A DNA stretch of 64,000 nt from CAYFZO01 sp965223735 (GCA_965223735.1 OZ245010.1:186001-250000); one strand, 5' to 3'. Shown: positions 9,328-18,632, counted from the stretch's first letter. The notes: generated from the letters alone by a model not told the origin. Translations and numbers: made by a program.

Positions 9328-9525
9328 ATGAAAATACACCGGACAACCCGCTACCGCCTGCACTCCCGGACACGCGCGTGTGCTCATCATGACAACGCGG
9401 ATATTAACGCCGCGTTGAATATCCCGGCCTCCAGGAATGAGGCTTCCGGACGTGGGGGCGGCGGGGTTACCCGGCCTGTGAAACGTCAAATGGGTACTCA
9501 AGTCCTTGTGGATTTAAGTATATAA
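9328..9525 (+). pseudogene. Relic of an IS200/IS605-type TnpB (OrfB) C-terminus
   Basis: Only the last 40 or so residues are recognisable: HHDNADINAALNIPAS followed by EASGRGGGGVTRPVKRQ. This is the RuvC-III/zinc-finger end of TnpB proteins, whose usual form is CxxCG, HDRDxNAAxNI and then a glycine-rich tail. The preceding half of the zinc finger (DTRVCSS) lies in another frame around 9355-9390 and ends in a stop, so a frameshift is present. No TnpA or transposon ends were found. It occupies the gap between the Nudix gene and hflX. Confidence 0.7.
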
Positions 9526-9535
9526 TTCCCATCTA

Positions 9536-10984
9536 TTGAAAGGTTCAATCAGCAATTCATATTCCGGCGGCGTCCAGGCTGGTCGTCGGGGTCTGCAGCA
9601 AGACCGGCTCGCCGGCGCCGCGTTTTCGGGGTTCACCCCGGACGCTTCCGCGCGCGGGGCTGACGCGGAGCTGGAAGGCCGGCGCGCGTGTCTGCTGTCC
9701 GTGGATTTCGGGCGACGTCTGCGCGATGATGCGCCGCCGCTCAGGGAATTTATCGAACTCGCAAAAGGCGCCGGCGTCGAGATCTGCGATCTATACCGCG
9801 TCCACCGCGCACGTCCTGCGCCCCGCTACTTCATCGGCAGCGGCAAGGCCGAGGAAATCCGGTGCCGTTTTGAGCAAAATGGCGTCAGGTTGCTGATTGT
9901 CAATCACGACCTGTCGCCGAGCCAGGAACGCAACCTGGAACAACTGTGCCGTGCGCGTGTGCTCGACCGCAGCGGGCTGATCCTCGACATCTTTTCGCAG
10001 CGTGCGCGTTCGCACGAAGGCAAGTTGCAGGTTGAACTCGCGCAACTCGACTACCTCTCGACGCGCCTGGTGCGCGGCTGGAGCCATCTCGAACGGCAGA
10101 AGGGCGGCATCGGTCTGCGCGGTCCGGGTGAGAAGCAGTTGGAAACCGACCGCCGCCTGATCGGCAAACGCATGGCTGAGATCGGCAAGCGCCTTAACCG
10201 CATCAAATCGCACCGGCGCTTGGGACGGCGGATGCGCAGCAAGCACAATCTGCCGACGATCGCGCTGGTCGGTTACACCAACGCTGGCAAGACCGCGTTG
10301 TTCAATTCGCTGACGGCGTCGTCGGCCTATTCCGCCGACCAGCTGTTCGCGACACTCGACCCGATGATGCGTCGGCTCGAACTCGGCGGCGGCGCCGGGG
10401 CCGGCAATGGGACGGGAAGCGGCGCCGTGACCATGGTGCTCAGCGACACGGTCGGTTTTATTTCAGATCTGCCACATACCTTGATCGAGGCGTTTAACGC
10501 GACCCTGCTCGAAGTGTGCGAAGCCGATCTGCTGCTGCACGTGGTGGATGCCGCCGACGCCGAGCACGCCGAGTATCAGCGCGAAGTTGAGCGGGTGCTG
10601 CATACAATCGGCGCACACGATATCCCGTGTCTGACTGTGTTCAATAAATCTGACTTGACGCAGCGACCGGCGGCGGTCGTGCGCGACGGCGAAGGACGGC
10701 CGGTGTCGGTGACATTGTCGGCGTACACCGGCGAAGGTGTGGAGGCGTTGAAGCGTGCGCTTGCCGAACTCGTGGCGCCGCGCACGCGCTGTTATGAGGC
10801 GCGAATTCCGGCGGACGGCGGAGGGTTGCGCTCCTTCGCCTACGCCAGCGGCGAAGTGGTGCGCGAGGAGTATCTGTGCGGAGAAGGCTGGTACCTGCAA
10901 TTGCGTCTCGCGGACAATGCCGCGGGCGGTCTGCTCAAGCGCGCCGGCGAGCTCGGGTGCGCGCTGGAGTTGTCGGAATTGTGA
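9536..10984 (+). CDS. hflX: Ribosome-associated GTPase HflX
   Basis: HflX is a heat-shock-linked GTPase that splits stalled 70S ribosomes. The N-terminal HflX domain has the glycine-rich FIGSGKAEEI segment and QVELAQLDYLSTRLVRGW; the G domain has GYTNAGKTALFN (G1), LSDTVGFI (G3) and FNKSDL (G4). A run of glycine, alanine and serine sits between G2 and G3 (GGGAGAGNGTGSGA), longer than usual. The 482 residues begin at a TTG with a TATAAT box 9 nt upstream; the first 45 residues are poorly conserved, so a later start is possible. Unlike in Escherichia coli it is separated from hflKC, by about 5 kb. Confidence 0.94.
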   Translation: MKGSISNSYSGGVQAGRRGLQQDRLAGAAFSGFTPDASARGADAELEGRRACLLSVDFGRRLRDDAPPLREFIELAKGAGVEICDLYRVHRARPAPRYFIGSGKAEEIRCRFEQNGVRLLIVNHDLSPSQERNLEQLCRARVLDRSGLILDIFSQRARSHEGKLQVELAQLDYLSTRLVRGWSHLERQKGGIGLRGPGEKQLETDRRLIGKRMAEIGKRLNRIKSHRRLGRRMRSKHNLPTIALVGYTNAGKTALFNSLTASSAYSADQLFATLDPMMRRLELGGGAGAGNGTGSGAVTMVLSDTVGFISDLPHTLIEAFNATLLEVCEADLLLHVVDAADAEHAEYQREVERVLHTIGAHDIPCLTVFNKSDLTQRPAAVVRDGEGRPVSVTLSAYTGEGVEALKRALAELVAPRTRCYEARIPADGGGLRSFAYASGEVVREEYLCGEGWYLQLRLADNAAGGLLKRAGELGCALELSEL

Positions 10985-11047
10985 AGCGGTGTCGGCGGCA
11001 CTTTCATTCTCAGATCATCTCAGGCTGAACACGCGCCTTTTACCGGC

Positions 11048-11093
11048 AGAGATTGAATGCCGATAACGTTAGAGATTGAATGCCGATAACGTT
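11048..11093. repeat. Perfect 23-nt tandem duplication
   Basis: Two identical 23-nt units, 11048-11070 and 11071-11093, each beginning AGAGATTGAATGCC and ending GATAACGTT. They lie 75 nt before the PP2C gene and may be part of its upstream region. No protein is encoded. Confidence 0.9.
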
Positions 11094-11167
11094 ATTGAGT
11101 TTTCCTGTCTGTGTTCATCTGTGTCATCTGCGGACAATTTTGCTGAGCTGATCAACCTGCAAGCGCC

Positions 11168-11944
11168 ATGATTGCAACCCGACAATACGCGGCGGGCCAG
11201 ATTCTCGGTGAGCGCCGCGAGCAGCAGGACGCTTTCGCGGTTTATGACGAAGCGGCCGAACTGGGGCCGGAGAAACCTCATCTGCTGCTTTTGCTGGCCG
11301 ACGGCATGGGAGGGCATGTCGGCGGGGCTGTTGCCGGTTCGATGGCGGTGCAGGCATTTATGGATCATTACAGGCAAGCCGGGGGATCGGTCGGCGATCG
11401 TTTGCGCGGCAGTCTGGAGGAGGCCAACGGCGCTTTGGCCGCTGCCGTTCGCAAGTCGCCCGAATTGAGCAGCATGGGGTGCACGCTGGTCGGTGTAACA
11501 ATCACCGACGCGGGTATTGAATGGGTCAGCGTGGGAGACAGTCCGCTCTGGCTTCTCGGGAAAGAACGCATGCGCCGCCTCAACGCCGACCATTCGCTGG
11601 CGCCTGCATTGGCTGCGATGGTGGAGGCGGGTAAGATGACCGCCGAGGAAGCCGCCGCCGACAGGCGGCGCCACATCCTGCAATCAGCAGTGATGGGGGA
11701 CGCGCTCAGGATCGTCGATCAATCCTCTCGGCCGGTGCTCCTTCGGGGAACGCACGATAAGCTGATCCTGGCCAGCGACGGGCTGGAGACGCTTTCCGAC
11801 GGGGAGATCGCCTCGATCGCCATCGAGGAAAACTCTCCGCGGGCTTGTGTGAATTTACTGCTGGATGCGGTTCAGAAGAAAGCGAAGCGGGGACAGGACA
11901 ATACTTCGGTTGTCGTTTTCGCCCCGAACTCTGTTGACAAATAA
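11168..11944 (+). CDS. PP2C-family serine/threonine protein phosphatase
   Basis: A soluble metal-dependent phosphatase of 258 residues. The metal-binding aspartates are in REQQDAFAV (D21), LLLADGMGGHVGG (D45), LASDGLETL and GQDNTSVVVF, the four landmarks of bacterial PP2C. The region WVSVGDSPLWLL is the conserved core strand. No membrane segment or extra domain is present, and no partner kinase is next to it, so the target is unknown. Bacterial homologues usually oppose Ser/Thr kinases or anti-sigma kinases. Confidence 0.92.
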   Translation: MIATRQYAAGQILGERREQQDAFAVYDEAAELGPEKPHLLLLLADGMGGHVGGAVAGSMAVQAFMDHYRQAGGSVGDRLRGSLEEANGALAAAVRKSPELSSMGCTLVGVTITDAGIEWVSVGDSPLWLLGKERMRRLNADHSLAPALAAMVEAGKMTAEEAAADRRRHILQSAVMGDALRIVDQSSRPVLLRGTHDKLILASDGLETLSDGEIASIAIEENSPRACVNLLLDAVQKKAKRGQDNTSVVVFAPNSVDK

Positions 11945-12554
11945 GCTCTTCCGCATTGTGTTGGGTTTTGACGGGAAGTGGCCATTCGGCATTCCGGATA
12001 ACCTGCCAACGTATGGAAAACAGCGTCGATGGGGGTGCTTATGAGATAGCCTTGGCTGATACCGGCGCTCCCGGCGATCAGCGGCCGGGGCATTTCAAGG
12101 TGGCTGTTCCCACGGCGTCGAGCAGGGCCGGCCCATCGCTGACGTTCAATTGGCCGACGCCGGCGTCGGCGCCCGACCAGCAACTTCGCTGCCAACATGC
12201 CTGTTGCGTGCGGCATGAATCAGCGTGTGTCGCCGAAGCAGTCGTGCGACCTGATCGATGCGCCGCGTTCAGGCAACGCCCTGGTCTCGTTCAGGTTCCC
12301 GTCGCATGCTGCCTCGGGCCGGCGGAAATTTGCCGGATGTTTCCGGCGCAGGTCACGTTCATCGGCAGCAGCAGGGGGGGGCATATTTTTCTGCAGTGTT
12401 TCGTGCATCGTGCGCGTCGGGGTTGCGGCAAACAGGCGGGGCATATTGCTTTCCGAATCTCCATCCGTCATGTATGGCAGGGTTGCTTCAAGCCCCGATA
12501 TTCGGCCCAGTCGAAATACTTTATCGGTTATTTATGTGCCGTGGCCGCCGGGAG
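11945..12554. other. 610-nt stretch without a recognisable gene
   Basis: Open frames exist on both strands here but none has a recognisable domain, plausible codon use or a ribosome site, and they overlap one another. The composition resembles degraded coding sequence more than a regulatory region. No tRNA, terminator or repeat was evident. Confidence 0.5.
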
Positions 12555-13559
12555 TCACGCCCCGGTCAGCGTTTTGACATGGACGGTTGCCGATTTCGCC
12601 AATCCCGGCAGGTTGTAACCCCCTTCTAGCACTGACACCAAACGCCCTTTGCAGTGCCGGTCGGCGATGTCCATCACCATTTTTGTCAGCGCGACAAAGC
12701 CGTCGTCGGTAATGTCGAAGCACCCCAGCGTATCGTCCTTGCGGCTGTCGAAGCCGGCGGAGACAACCACCAGGTCGGGACTGAAAGACTTCAGTGTCGG
12801 CAGCAGATACCGGTCGAATGCCGTCAGAATGTCGCGGTCGTCGGCGCCACAGTCGAGATGGACGTTGACGTTGTAGCCTTCGCCTTTGCCCGCGCCCCGG
12901 CGACGCGGGTCGCCGGTGCCGGGATAAGCCCGGTGGTCGTGCGTTGAGAAGAACAATACCGACGGGTCCTCGTAGAAAGCCGCTTCGGTGCCGTTGCCGT
13001 GATGATAATCCCAGTCAACGATCAGTATTCTCTCCAGACCGTAAGCCACCTGAGCGTGGCGTGCTGCGATCGCCACCGTGTTGTAGAAACAGAACCCTCT
13101 CTCCTTTCCGGTGTTCAGGGCGTGGTGGCCGGGCGGGCGGGTGACGCAGAAGGCGTTGTCGAGCCGGCCTTTGCACACGGCGTCGATCGCCGCGACACCC
13201 GCAGCGGCGGCGGTCATCGCCACCTTGTGGCTATGCCCGTAGCGTCGCCTGACCGAGGCAAGGTGTGCGTCGGTATGAATGTGCAGCACCTGCGGCTCGA
13301 CCTGGTCGAGCGGTTTGATCCCGATGGTTTTCTGAAGCAGGCCGTGTTGTGCAAGGCTTTCCATGATCCTGCTGAAGCGCTGGGGCGACTCCGGATGTCC
13401 CGGTTCGAGCCAATGCTCGAGGAACAGCGGATCATAGGCGAGCCCGGTACGGGCCGGCTTTACATGAGGCCGGTCGGGCCGGGCAGATGTCCCTGCGGTA
13501 GAAGCGTCGCCGAGCATCAGCCCGGAGATCATTCCAAGAAAATCTCTTCTGTTCATCAA
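12555..13559 (-). CDS. Histone-deacetylase-superfamily amidohydrolase with Tat-like signal
   Basis: A class II HDAC-like zinc amidohydrolase, the family that includes acetylpolyamine amidohydrolases and acetoin-utilisation proteins. The catalytic histidine pair is H145-H146 (RPPGHHALNTG); zinc ligands are D184 and H186 (DWDYHHGNGT) and D271 (SAGFDSRKDD); EGGYN near the C-terminus supplies the tyrosine loop. The N-terminus, MNRRDFLGMISGLMLG, is a twin-arginine signal: RRDFLG then a short hydrophobic run. The enzyme is therefore probably exported folded to the periplasm, unusual for this fold. The substrate is unknown. It stands alone, divergent from the transporter gene. Confidence 0.9.
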   Translation of the reverse strand: MMNRRDFLGMISGLMLGDASTAGTSARPDRPHVKPARTGLAYDPLFLEHWLEPGHPESPQRFSRIMESLAQHGLLQKTIGIKPLDQVEPQVLHIHTDAHLASVRRRYGHSHKVAMTAAAAGVAAIDAVCKGRLDNAFCVTRPPGHHALNTGKERGFCFYNTVAIAARHAQVAYGLERILIVDWDYHHGNGTEAAFYEDPSVLFFSTHDHRAYPGTGDPRRRGAGKGEGYNVNVHLDCGADDRDILTAFDRYLLPTLKSFSPDLVVVSAGFDSRKDDTLGCFDITDDGFVALTKMVMDIADRHCKGRLVSVLEGGYNLPGLAKSATVHVKTLTGA

Positions 13560-13856
13560 GGTTCATTATCCCGCTGTGGATCAGGAGTGTTTTCAAACAG
13601 CCCACTCAGGCGGGATGTCATTCATAAACATGATACGCCCGATAGTTTTATTTTATCGGATCAACTGCGGTTGCCTGTTGCGGCCCCGGCGATTGGTGTC
13701 ATCAGGCGGCGCCCGTTGGGATCAATGCCTTCATAAAGCCGGATCAGCCCGAGGCAGCAGATATTCGGCGTCATGCAAAATCAGTTAATGTATAGTTTGT
13801 ACTGGCCTTATTCATTATTCATTCAGGCCCAATTTCCTACGACAGGAGGGCGCACC
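13560..13856. other. Divergent intergenic region, HDAC-like gene / OFA transporter
   Basis: About 300 nt between divergent genes with no gene of its own. It has an A+T-rich part with a short inverted repeat (CCGATA, 9 nt, TATCGG) near 13650, and a -10-like TATAGT near 13790. AGGAGGG at 13844-13850 is a strong ribosome site that decides the transporter start. Confidence 0.5.
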
Positions 13857-15560
13857 GTGGCAGGTCTGCTATCCAAGGAACGTATTGTCGCCGGCCCGGG
13901 CTTCAACCGCTGGCGGGTGCCGCCGGCATCCGTTGCGATTCATCTGTGCATCGGCTCGGTTTACGCTTGGAGCATCTACAACCCGGCGTTGATCAAGGTG
14001 CTCGGTGTCGCGACCAGCGCGGCGGACGACTGGAACTTGCGCGAAGTGGTCTGGATCTTCACGGTGTCGATCGTGTGCCTGGGATTTGCAGCGGCGTTTG
14101 CCGGCAGGTGGCTCGAAACCGTGGGGCCGCGCAAGGTCGGCGTGATGGCGGCTTGTCTCTGGGGTGGCGGTTATATTGTCGGCGGCATCGGCATTACGCT
14201 GCATCAGTTATGGCTGGTTTATCTGGGCTATGGCGTAATCGGCGGTTGCGGTCTGGGGCTCGGCTACGTCTCTCCGGTGGGCACCCTGATCCGCTGGTTC
14301 CCGGACCGGCGCGGTATGGCCACCGGGATGGCAATCATGGGGTTCGGGGGAGGCGCCATGATCGGGGCGCCGCTGAAGGAGTTTTTGATCAAGCTTTTCT
14401 ACGAGGCGCCTCAATACTTGGGAACGGTTGATGTGGTCAATCTGGTTACCCGTCTGGGTCGTCGGTTTGCTGAGGTCGGCGGAGAACTCAGGGAAGTCGT
14501 CGTGGTGGGGGCCAACGAGGCGGCGCAGATGGTGGTGCCCGGGGCCGAAGGAGTTTATGTGGTGGGCACCGGTTCGGTCGGAGTGGCGCAGACTTTTTTC
14601 CTGATCGGGCTGATCTACTTCCTGGTGATGATGATCGCGGCGTTCGCGTATCGCGTCCCGGCGCCGGGTTGGCGACCTGAGGGATGGGAGCCGCCGAATG
14701 AGGAAATGGCGGCGCGGCGAATGATCAGTCACAACGACGTCGATATTGATCAGGTGTTGAAAACCCCGCAGTTTTATCAGCTGTGGGTCATTCTGTGTTT
14801 TAACGTTACCGCCGGCATCGGGGTTATCGGCGTTGCCAAGACCATGATGAGCGAGATCTTCGGCACGACATTGCCCGGCATCGTTGACGGCGCGTTTGCC
14901 GCCACTTATGTTTTGATGATCAGCGTGTTCAACATGGTGGGGCGTTTTATATGGGCGAGCGCGTCCGACAAGCTGGGGCGGCGAAACACCTACTGGATAT
15001 TTTTCGCGGTCGGGATTTTGCTGTATCTGTCGATCCCGTTGACCGCGCAGCAGGTGAACCTTCATCCCTCGGTCTTCTGGCTGGTGGTTTTTTACGCGGC
15101 GACCATGATCATCTTTACTTTCTACGGCGGCGGTTTTGCAACAATCCCGGCGTACCTTGCCGATCTGTTCGGCATCCGCTACGTTGGCGGCATCCACGGG
15201 CGCCTGTTGACCGCGTGGAGCGTCGCCGGCGTCATCGGTCCGTTGGCGATCACTTCACTCAGGAACAACACGATGTTGAGCGAGATCCGTACAATGGTCG
15301 GGAAGATCTCGCCGAAAAAATTCATTGAAACTTTCGGCACCGGAGTTGAAGAATTGGAAATACTGGTCGAAAGCAAAACCGTGACGATTGCAAAACTTAT
15401 GGAGATTGCACCGCCCGGCACGGTTGACCCGACGCCTTCGTTGTATAACACGACAATGTATTTGATGGCGACGTTGTTGTTCATTGCCCTGATCAGCAAC
15501 GCCCTGATGAAGCCGGTGCACGGGAAACATCACATCAAAGAACTGATCCCCGGCGAGTGA
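13857..15560 (+). CDS. OFA-family major facilitator transporter
   Basis: A 12-helix inner-membrane carrier of the oxalate/formate antiporter family. The N-terminus has the family pattern FNRWRVPPASVAIHLCIGSVYAWSIYN, then GPRKVGVMAA, GLGLGYVSPVGTLIRWFPDRRGMATG (MFS motif A-like), and in the second half DKLGRRNTY. The central loop and the C-terminal half are longer than usual (567 residues), with a soluble insert before the last helix (around residues 480-540). The start is the GTG preceded by AGGAGGG at 6-nt spacing; an open frame continues upstream without support. OFA proteins carry varied small carboxylates; the substrate here cannot be read. Confidence 0.92.
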   Translation: MAGLLSKERIVAGPGFNRWRVPPASVAIHLCIGSVYAWSIYNPALIKVLGVATSAADDWNLREVVWIFTVSIVCLGFAAAFAGRWLETVGPRKVGVMAACLWGGGYIVGGIGITLHQLWLVYLGYGVIGGCGLGLGYVSPVGTLIRWFPDRRGMATGMAIMGFGGGAMIGAPLKEFLIKLFYEAPQYLGTVDVVNLVTRLGRRFAEVGGELREVVVVGANEAAQMVVPGAEGVYVVGTGSVGVAQTFFLIGLIYFLVMMIAAFAYRVPAPGWRPEGWEPPNEEMAARRMISHNDVDIDQVLKTPQFYQLWVILCFNVTAGIGVIGVAKTMMSEIFGTTLPGIVDGAFAATYVLMISVFNMVGRFIWASASDKLGRRNTYWIFFAVGILLYLSIPLTAQQVNLHPSVFWLVVFYAATMIIFTFYGGGFATIPAYLADLFGIRYVGGIHGRLLTAWSVAGVIGPLAITSLRNNTMLSEIRTMVGKISPKKFIETFGTGVEELEILVESKTVTIAKLMEIAPPGTVDPTPSLYNTTMYLMATLLFIALISNALMKPVHGKHHIKELIPGE

Positions 15561-15638
15561 ATTTCCGCGCGAAGGGTTCCGCAATGCCCCTGTCATCCGA
15601 ATGGAAGGCGGTTAGGGGGACAAAAGCCTGGCGAAAAC

Positions 15639-15666
15639 TTGAAGCGACGGCGTTTTTTGGTAGAAT
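15639..15666 (+). promoter_or_regulatory. Predicted sigma-70 promoter of hflK
   Basis: TTGAAG and TAGAAT separated by 16 nt, followed by a leader of about 60 nt to the hflK ATG, which has GGAGTG before it. It is the best promoter match between the transporter and hflK. Confidence 0.55.
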
Positions 15667-15732
15667 GTCACCTTTCCATCAAAATTGAACAAGCGCTGGT
15701 CAGAGCGCCTCTTTGAAATTTGGAGTGAACGA

Positions 15733-16959
15733 ATGCCTTGGAATCAGCCGGGTGGCGAGAACGGAGACCAACGCAGACCGGACCGCGACCCCGGGCGCGG
15801 TCCCCGCCGTGATTCATGGGGCGGCGGTGATCAGCCGCCCGACCTCGATGAGATTTTCAGGAAACTGTTCGGCGGGTTGAATCGTCTGCTCGGTGGCGGT
15901 ACGAGCGACGGCGGTGGTGGTGGTGGCAGACAGCGTGGCCCGCGCGGCAAATTCGGTTCACTCGGCACCAGCGCCGTGGTCATTATCATCCTGGTGGTGT
16001 GGGCGCTGTCGGGCATCTACATCGTCGGCGAAGGAAATCGCGGCGTGGTTCTGCGCTTCGGAGCCTATCAATACATAACCACCCCCGGGCCCCATTGGCG
16101 TATTCCCTATCCGATTGAGACCGTCGAAAAGGTCGATGTTGACCGGGTCCGTTCGGCGCAGAACAAGACGCACATGCTGACCGAGGACGAGAACATCGTC
16201 GATGTCGAATTGGCGACGCAATATCGCGTCAAGAACGCGGCGGATTATTTGTTCTATGTGCGTTTGCCCGATGCGTTTGACACGTCGGTCAATCAATCTG
16301 AGGGCACTTTGTTCCAAGTGATGGAGAGCGCCTTGCGCGAGGTGGTCGGCAAGAGCGAGATGGACTTTGTTCTCGGCGAGGGACGCGCTGAGATTGCCGC
16401 AGGAATGCGGGATCTGATGCAGAAGACGCTCGACGATTACCGTTCCGGCCTTGAAGTGGTCAGCGTGAACCTGCAACAGTCGCAGCCGCCGCAGGCGGTG
16501 CAGGATGCATTCGCCGACGCGATCAAGGCGCGCGAGGATGAGATCCGTTTCATCAATGAAGCCGAAGCCTATGCCAACGGCATTATTCCGCAGGCGCGCG
16601 GACAGGCGGCGCGGATGACCGAGGAGGCGACGGCTTATCGTGCGAAAGTAACCGCGAACTCCGAAGGTGAGGCCGACCGCTTTTTGAAGCTGTATGAGGA
16701 ATACCGCAAGGCGCCGGAGGTTACGCGCGAGCGCCTGTACTTGCAGGCAGTCGAATCGGTGTTGTCGAACAGCAGCAAGGTTATGATGGACGTTGATGGC
16801 GGCAACAGCCTTTTCTATCTGCCGATTGACAAAATACTCGAGGGCAGGGACAGGACGACGGTGCCGGATGACGCCTCGCAGCGCAACACCGGAGAGGCGC
16901 CGCCGCTCAGGGAGCGTGTGCAGTCGGGAGTCCAGCGGCTTCGCCAAGGCAGGAATTGA
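15733..16959 (+). CDS. hflK: FtsH protease modulator HflK
   Basis: HflK forms, with HflC, the large SPFH cage around the membrane protease FtsH. The N-terminus MPWNQPGGENGDQ and the glycine/arginine-rich cytoplasmic tail ending PPDLDEIFRKL are HflK hallmarks. One membrane helix (SAVVIIILVVWALSGIYIV) follows, then the SPFH domain (GNRGVVLRFGAYQ to VNLQQSQPPQAVQDAF) and a long coiled coil. The start is the ATG after GGAGTGAACGA; a longer frame exists upstream but lacks family similarity. hflC follows after 4 nt. Confidence 0.97.
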   Translation: MPWNQPGGENGDQRRPDRDPGRGPRRDSWGGGDQPPDLDEIFRKLFGGLNRLLGGGTSDGGGGGGRQRGPRGKFGSLGTSAVVIIILVVWALSGIYIVGEGNRGVVLRFGAYQYITTPGPHWRIPYPIETVEKVDVDRVRSAQNKTHMLTEDENIVDVELATQYRVKNAADYLFYVRLPDAFDTSVNQSEGTLFQVMESALREVVGKSEMDFVLGEGRAEIAAGMRDLMQKTLDDYRSGLEVVSVNLQQSQPPQAVQDAFADAIKAREDEIRFINEAEAYANGIIPQARGQAARMTEEATAYRAKVTANSEGEADRFLKLYEEYRKAPEVTRERLYLQAVESVLSNSSKVMMDVDGGNSLFYLPIDKILEGRDRTTVPDDASQRNTGEAPPLRERVQSGVQRLRQGRN

Positions 16960-16963
16960 GCCT

Positions 16964-17833
16964 ATGAACAAGATCCTGTTGGCATTGGTCCTGGTCGCGT
17001 TGGTGCTTGTGTGGATGTCGGTTTACGTCGTTGACCAGCGCGAGCGGGCGATCCTGTTCAGGCTGGGCGAGATCGTGCAGGTCGACATGGGGCCGGGGCT
17101 GCACTTCAAGACCCCGTTGATCAACAACGTGCGTACTTTTGACGCGCGTATTCTGACGCTGAACGCGAGGCCGGAGAGTTTTCTCACGGTTGAGAAGAAG
17201 AACGTGACCGTGGATTTCTTTGTCAAATGGCGGATCAAGGACGTTTCGCAGTACTACCGCGCGACCCGCGGCGAAGAGCGCAACGCGCAGAGCCGCCTGT
17301 CCCAGATCATGAAAGACGGTCTGCGCAACGAGTTCGGCAAGCGGACGATACGCCAGGTCGTGTCGGGTGAGCGCAGCGAGATTATGGACATATTGCAGAT
17401 CAAGGCAAATAACTTCGCCAAGGAACTCGGCATCGAGATCGTTGACGTGCGCGTAAGCCGGATTGACCTGCCCGACAACGTCAGCGATTCGGTGTATGAG
17501 CGTATGCGCGCCGAGCGCAACCGCGTCGCGCGCGACTTCCGTGCCCGCGGGCAGGAACAGGCCGAGCGCCTGCGCGCCGAAGCTGACCGCAAGCACACCG
17601 AGATTACGGCCAGCGCCTACCGCGAAGCCGAGCAGATCCGCGGTGAGGGCGACGCAAACGCGGCGAGGACTTATGCCGAGGCTTACGAAAGAGACCCCGA
17701 ATTTTATTCCTTCCTGCGCAGCATCAACGCGTACGTGAACTCTTTCAGCGGCAAGACTGATATGCTGTTACTCGAGCCCGATTCAAAATTCTTCCGTTAT
17801 TTTTCAGATTCCGAAGGCGGCAACGCCGAGTAA
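16964..17833 (+). CDS. hflC: FtsH protease modulator HflC
   Basis: Partner of HflK in the periplasm-facing SPFH complex that controls FtsH. Signal-anchor helix ILLALVLVALVLVWMSVYVV, then VDQRERAILFRLGEI, PGLHFKTPLINNV, RTIRQVVSGERSEIM, IDLPDNVSDSVYERMRAER and the coiled coil rich in alanine, glutamate and arginine. 289 residues is close to the family length. It starts 4 nt after the hflK stop, so the two are cotranscribed. About 215 nt without a gene separate it from gtrA, which converges on it. Confidence 0.97.
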   Translation: MNKILLALVLVALVLVWMSVYVVDQRERAILFRLGEIVQVDMGPGLHFKTPLINNVRTFDARILTLNARPESFLTVEKKNVTVDFFVKWRIKDVSQYYRATRGEERNAQSRLSQIMKDGLRNEFGKRTIRQVVSGERSEIMDILQIKANNFAKELGIEIVDVRVSRIDLPDNVSDSVYERMRAERNRVARDFRARGQEQAERLRAEADRKHTEITASAYREAEQIRGEGDANAARTYAEAYERDPEFYSFLRSINAYVNSFSGKTDMLLLEPDSKFFRYFSDSEGGNAE

Positions 17834-18049
17834 AGCGGTTTTCCGGAGAGAAAGAGGCAAACCCCGGCGGTTCCGCAACAGCCGATGCCTCGCGGCTTTC
17901 CTGCATCCGCGGCGGTTCTGCTCCCGGTTGCATTCCGTGTGCTGTTGCCGGGAAACGGCGTCGGGCGCGATTTCGGCGACGGTGAAAGCTAAGCGCCGGC
18001 GGATCCGGCAAACGGGTCATGCGGTCACAGTCGTCCAAGTTGTGTAACT

Positions 18050-18502
18050 TCAATAATCCCGGAACACGTAGTATTTTGTCAGGACGAAGTTGATCGAAAA
18101 GGTCAGGCAGATGGTGAGTCCTCTTGCGAGCAGCAGGCCGTCCGATGCGCCGAACACCCCGAAGTTCATTTGGTCGAACGCGAAAATGTCCACCATCACG
18201 AACATCGCGATCAGGCTTATCACGAGCGCGCCGAGGCTGGAGAAGAATTTCCGCCATAACGCCGTGACCGGTGAGTGTCCGGTCAGGTGAAATACGAATT
18301 TAAGGGCGAGAAAGAAGTTTATCGTCGTTCCCACGATAAAAGACGCCGTCGTCGCGGCCAGGTAGTTGATTTCCAAGCGATCCGTCAGAAAATTAAAAAC
18401 CGCGAGGTCGCAAACGGCGGCCATTCCGCCGACCACCCCATATTGAAAGAATTGCCGGACCCAGCCCCACGCAGGCGGTTGTGCGGTTTCATCCGGAACC
18501 AT
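18050..18502 (-). CDS. GtrA-like membrane protein
   Basis: A small inner-membrane protein with four predicted helices (QYGVVGGMAAVCDLAVFNFL, ATTASFIVGTTINFFLALKFVF, SLGALVISLIAMFVMVDIF, LTICLTFSINFVLTKYYVF). The FxxVG start and NFxLxKxxVF end are the GtrA pattern; GtrA proteins flip or help present polyprenyl-phosphate sugars for glycosyltransferases. An open frame continues 49 codons upstream, but the ATG at 18502 gives the normal length. Its usual GT2 partner is not adjacent; the nearest GT2 is the partial gene at the left edge. It lies beyond lpxB on the same strand, 130 nt away. Confidence 0.8.
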   Translation of the reverse strand: MVPDETAQPPAWGWVRQFFQYGVVGGMAAVCDLAVFNFLTDRLEINYLAATTASFIVGTTINFFLALKFVFHLTGHSPVTALWRKFFSSLGALVISLIAMFVMVDIFAFDQMNFGVFGASDGLLLARGLTICLTFSINFVLTKYYVFRDY

Positions 18503-18632
18503 GGTCCATATCTCCCGTGCGGGTTGAGGCGATCGGTTTTCGGGGAAGCCGGTGTCTGACCGGCCGGGTTGCAACTGATTAGTATAATTTGTCCGGAAAG
18601 AAACCGCTAAGCGTACGTTCAGCGCGACAGTT

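Noticed and set aside
11956..12618. A 220-codon plus-strand frame between PP2C and the HDAC-like gene
   Set aside because: It overlaps the 3' part of the well-supported minus-strand gene, has no ribosome site or family resemblance, and is rich in Cys, Arg and Pro as expected of noncoding GC-rich DNA.
13576..13788. A 70-codon frame in the gap before the OFA transporter
   Set aside because: Random-looking composition, overlaps the transporter's upstream region and lacks a ribosome site.
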